Of a stretch of DNA of 5,930 bases, positions 5,538-5,930 are shown in pieces. The DNA comes from Planctomycetota bacterium (GTDB lineage Bacteria; Planctomycetota; Planctomycetia; Isosphaerales; Isosphaeraceae). How positions within the stretch are numbered: position 1 is the first letter of the stretch; each line of letters begins with the position of its first letter. Location: contig JAJYCH010000331.1 of NCBI GenBank assembly GCA_021778575.1, forward strand, positions 1-5,930, in the 5' to 3' direction. The notes beneath the pieces were generated by a model that saw nothing but the letters and a program-made list of their open reading frames with translations, made no database searches and had not been told where the DNA came from. Made by a program: the position numbers and the translations under genes.

Positions 5538-5930
5538 GGGTCATCGGCCCCGAAGAATTCCGCCCCCAAGCCGTCCACCGTCGGGACGACCAGCGCCCGG
5601 TCGAGGAAGTCGTTGAACTGCTCGCAGGAGGTCTCGGCGATCAGGAGGCAACCGTGGCAGGCGGCACCGTGGAGGAACCGACAGACATGGGTGTTCGCCG
5701 GCTCGTGCTGGGCGCAGACGGGATCGTTCGAGCAAAGTCCGCCCAGGCCGAGCGCCGCCCCGAGATGAAGGTCGATCCGCCGCCCCGCCTCGACCAGGCC
5801 GCCGAGCGTGCCTTCGGCGTCGGGTGATCCGGTGTAAAGCAGGATCCCGTGGCCGGAGGGGCCCGAATAGACCCGCTCGCGGATCGAGCTGGCCGGATAG
5901 CCGCACTCCAGCGAGACGGCGGTGATCAGC
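5534..5930 (-). CDS. drmB: DrmB, C-terminal part (DUF1998), DISARM component; 5' end outside window
   Basis: This is a partial gene: 131 codons plus a TGA stop at 5536-5534 are visible, open to the right edge. In fragment numbering it carries GILLYTGSPDAEGTLGGLVE at about 28-47. A cysteine/histidine-rich stretch follows: C66 and C72 (CSNDPVC), H75, C83, C91-H92-G-C94 (CHGC) and C102. It ends with a FLDRALVVPTVDG segment. This order of motifs is typical of the DUF1998 C-terminus found in DrmB and related helicase-associated proteins, and the clustered cysteines probably bind zinc. In DISARM, DrmB partners the helicase DrmA in restricting incoming phage DNA. The stop overlaps the drmC start as ATGA, which implies translational coupling. 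The identification rests on family recognition plus the drmC neighbour. Other DUF1998 proteins accompany other helicase-type defence systems, so drmA upstream would settle it. Confidence 0.85.
   Translation of the reverse strand, partial: LITAVSLECGYPASSIRERVYSGPSGHGILLYTGSPDAEGTLGGLVEAGRRIDLHLGAALGLGGLCSNDPVCAQHEPANTHVCRFLHGAACHGCLLIAETSCEQFNDFLDRALVVPTVDGLGAEFFGADDP

Noticed and set aside
5076..5768. Plus-strand open frame of about 230 codons spanning drmC and the drmB end
   Set aside because: It crosses two well-supported minus-strand genes and encodes low-complexity shadow sequence.

Overview
The window looks like a chromosomal segment of a high-GC planctomycete, probably from the Isosphaeraceae/Gemmataceae side. 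The clues are a secreted cytochrome with an N-terminal CxxCH/MPPK module of the planctomycete type, a caspase-like protease fused to a formylglycine-generating-enzyme-like (FGE/SUMF1) domain, and strongly GC-biased third codon positions. The taxonomic placement is inference. All five recognisable genes are on the minus strand and read from high to low coordinates. No rRNA, tRNA, CRISPR array or transposase gene was found.

Right end (4737-5930): the last 131 codons of drmB (DUF1998 family) overlap by 4 nt the start of drmC, a phospholipase-D-like protein with one HKD motif. Together they are the tail of a DISARM anti-phage operon. The diagnostic drmA, methyltransferase and drmD/drmE genes would lie beyond the right edge, so the DISARM class cannot be decided here.

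Middle (2680-4736): after a 323-bp gap holding a large imperfect hairpin (4470-4505) lies a 577-codon gene. It encodes an exported or membrane-anchored orthocaspase with an intact His/Cys dyad and a C-terminal FGE-like C-type-lectin-fold domain. The last ~100 bp of this gene look like the variable region (VR) of a diversity-generating retroelement (DGR). A series of NNC codons sits at the positions where such proteins usually have template AAC codons, set in a fixed frame running from RGGSW through NCRSA and DPSNR to LGFR. Neither the template repeat nor the reverse transcriptase is in the window. This is the most interesting element: a protease effector with a possibly hypervariable recognition domain, next to a phage-defence operon.

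Gap 2331-2679: no gene, but two palindromic REP-like elements that share the head CGTAGGGTG.

Left end (1-2330): a secreted di-haem c-type cytochrome-like protein is followed after 41 nt by a secreted protein of unknown function that runs off the left edge. The two probably form an operon and look like ordinary envelope genes rather than defence genes.

The working model is that DISARM, and possibly the caspase-FGE protein, form a defence island bordered by a mobile-repeat-bearing gap and a housekeeping-type secreted cytochrome pair. Any functional link between DISARM and the caspase is inferred from adjacency only.
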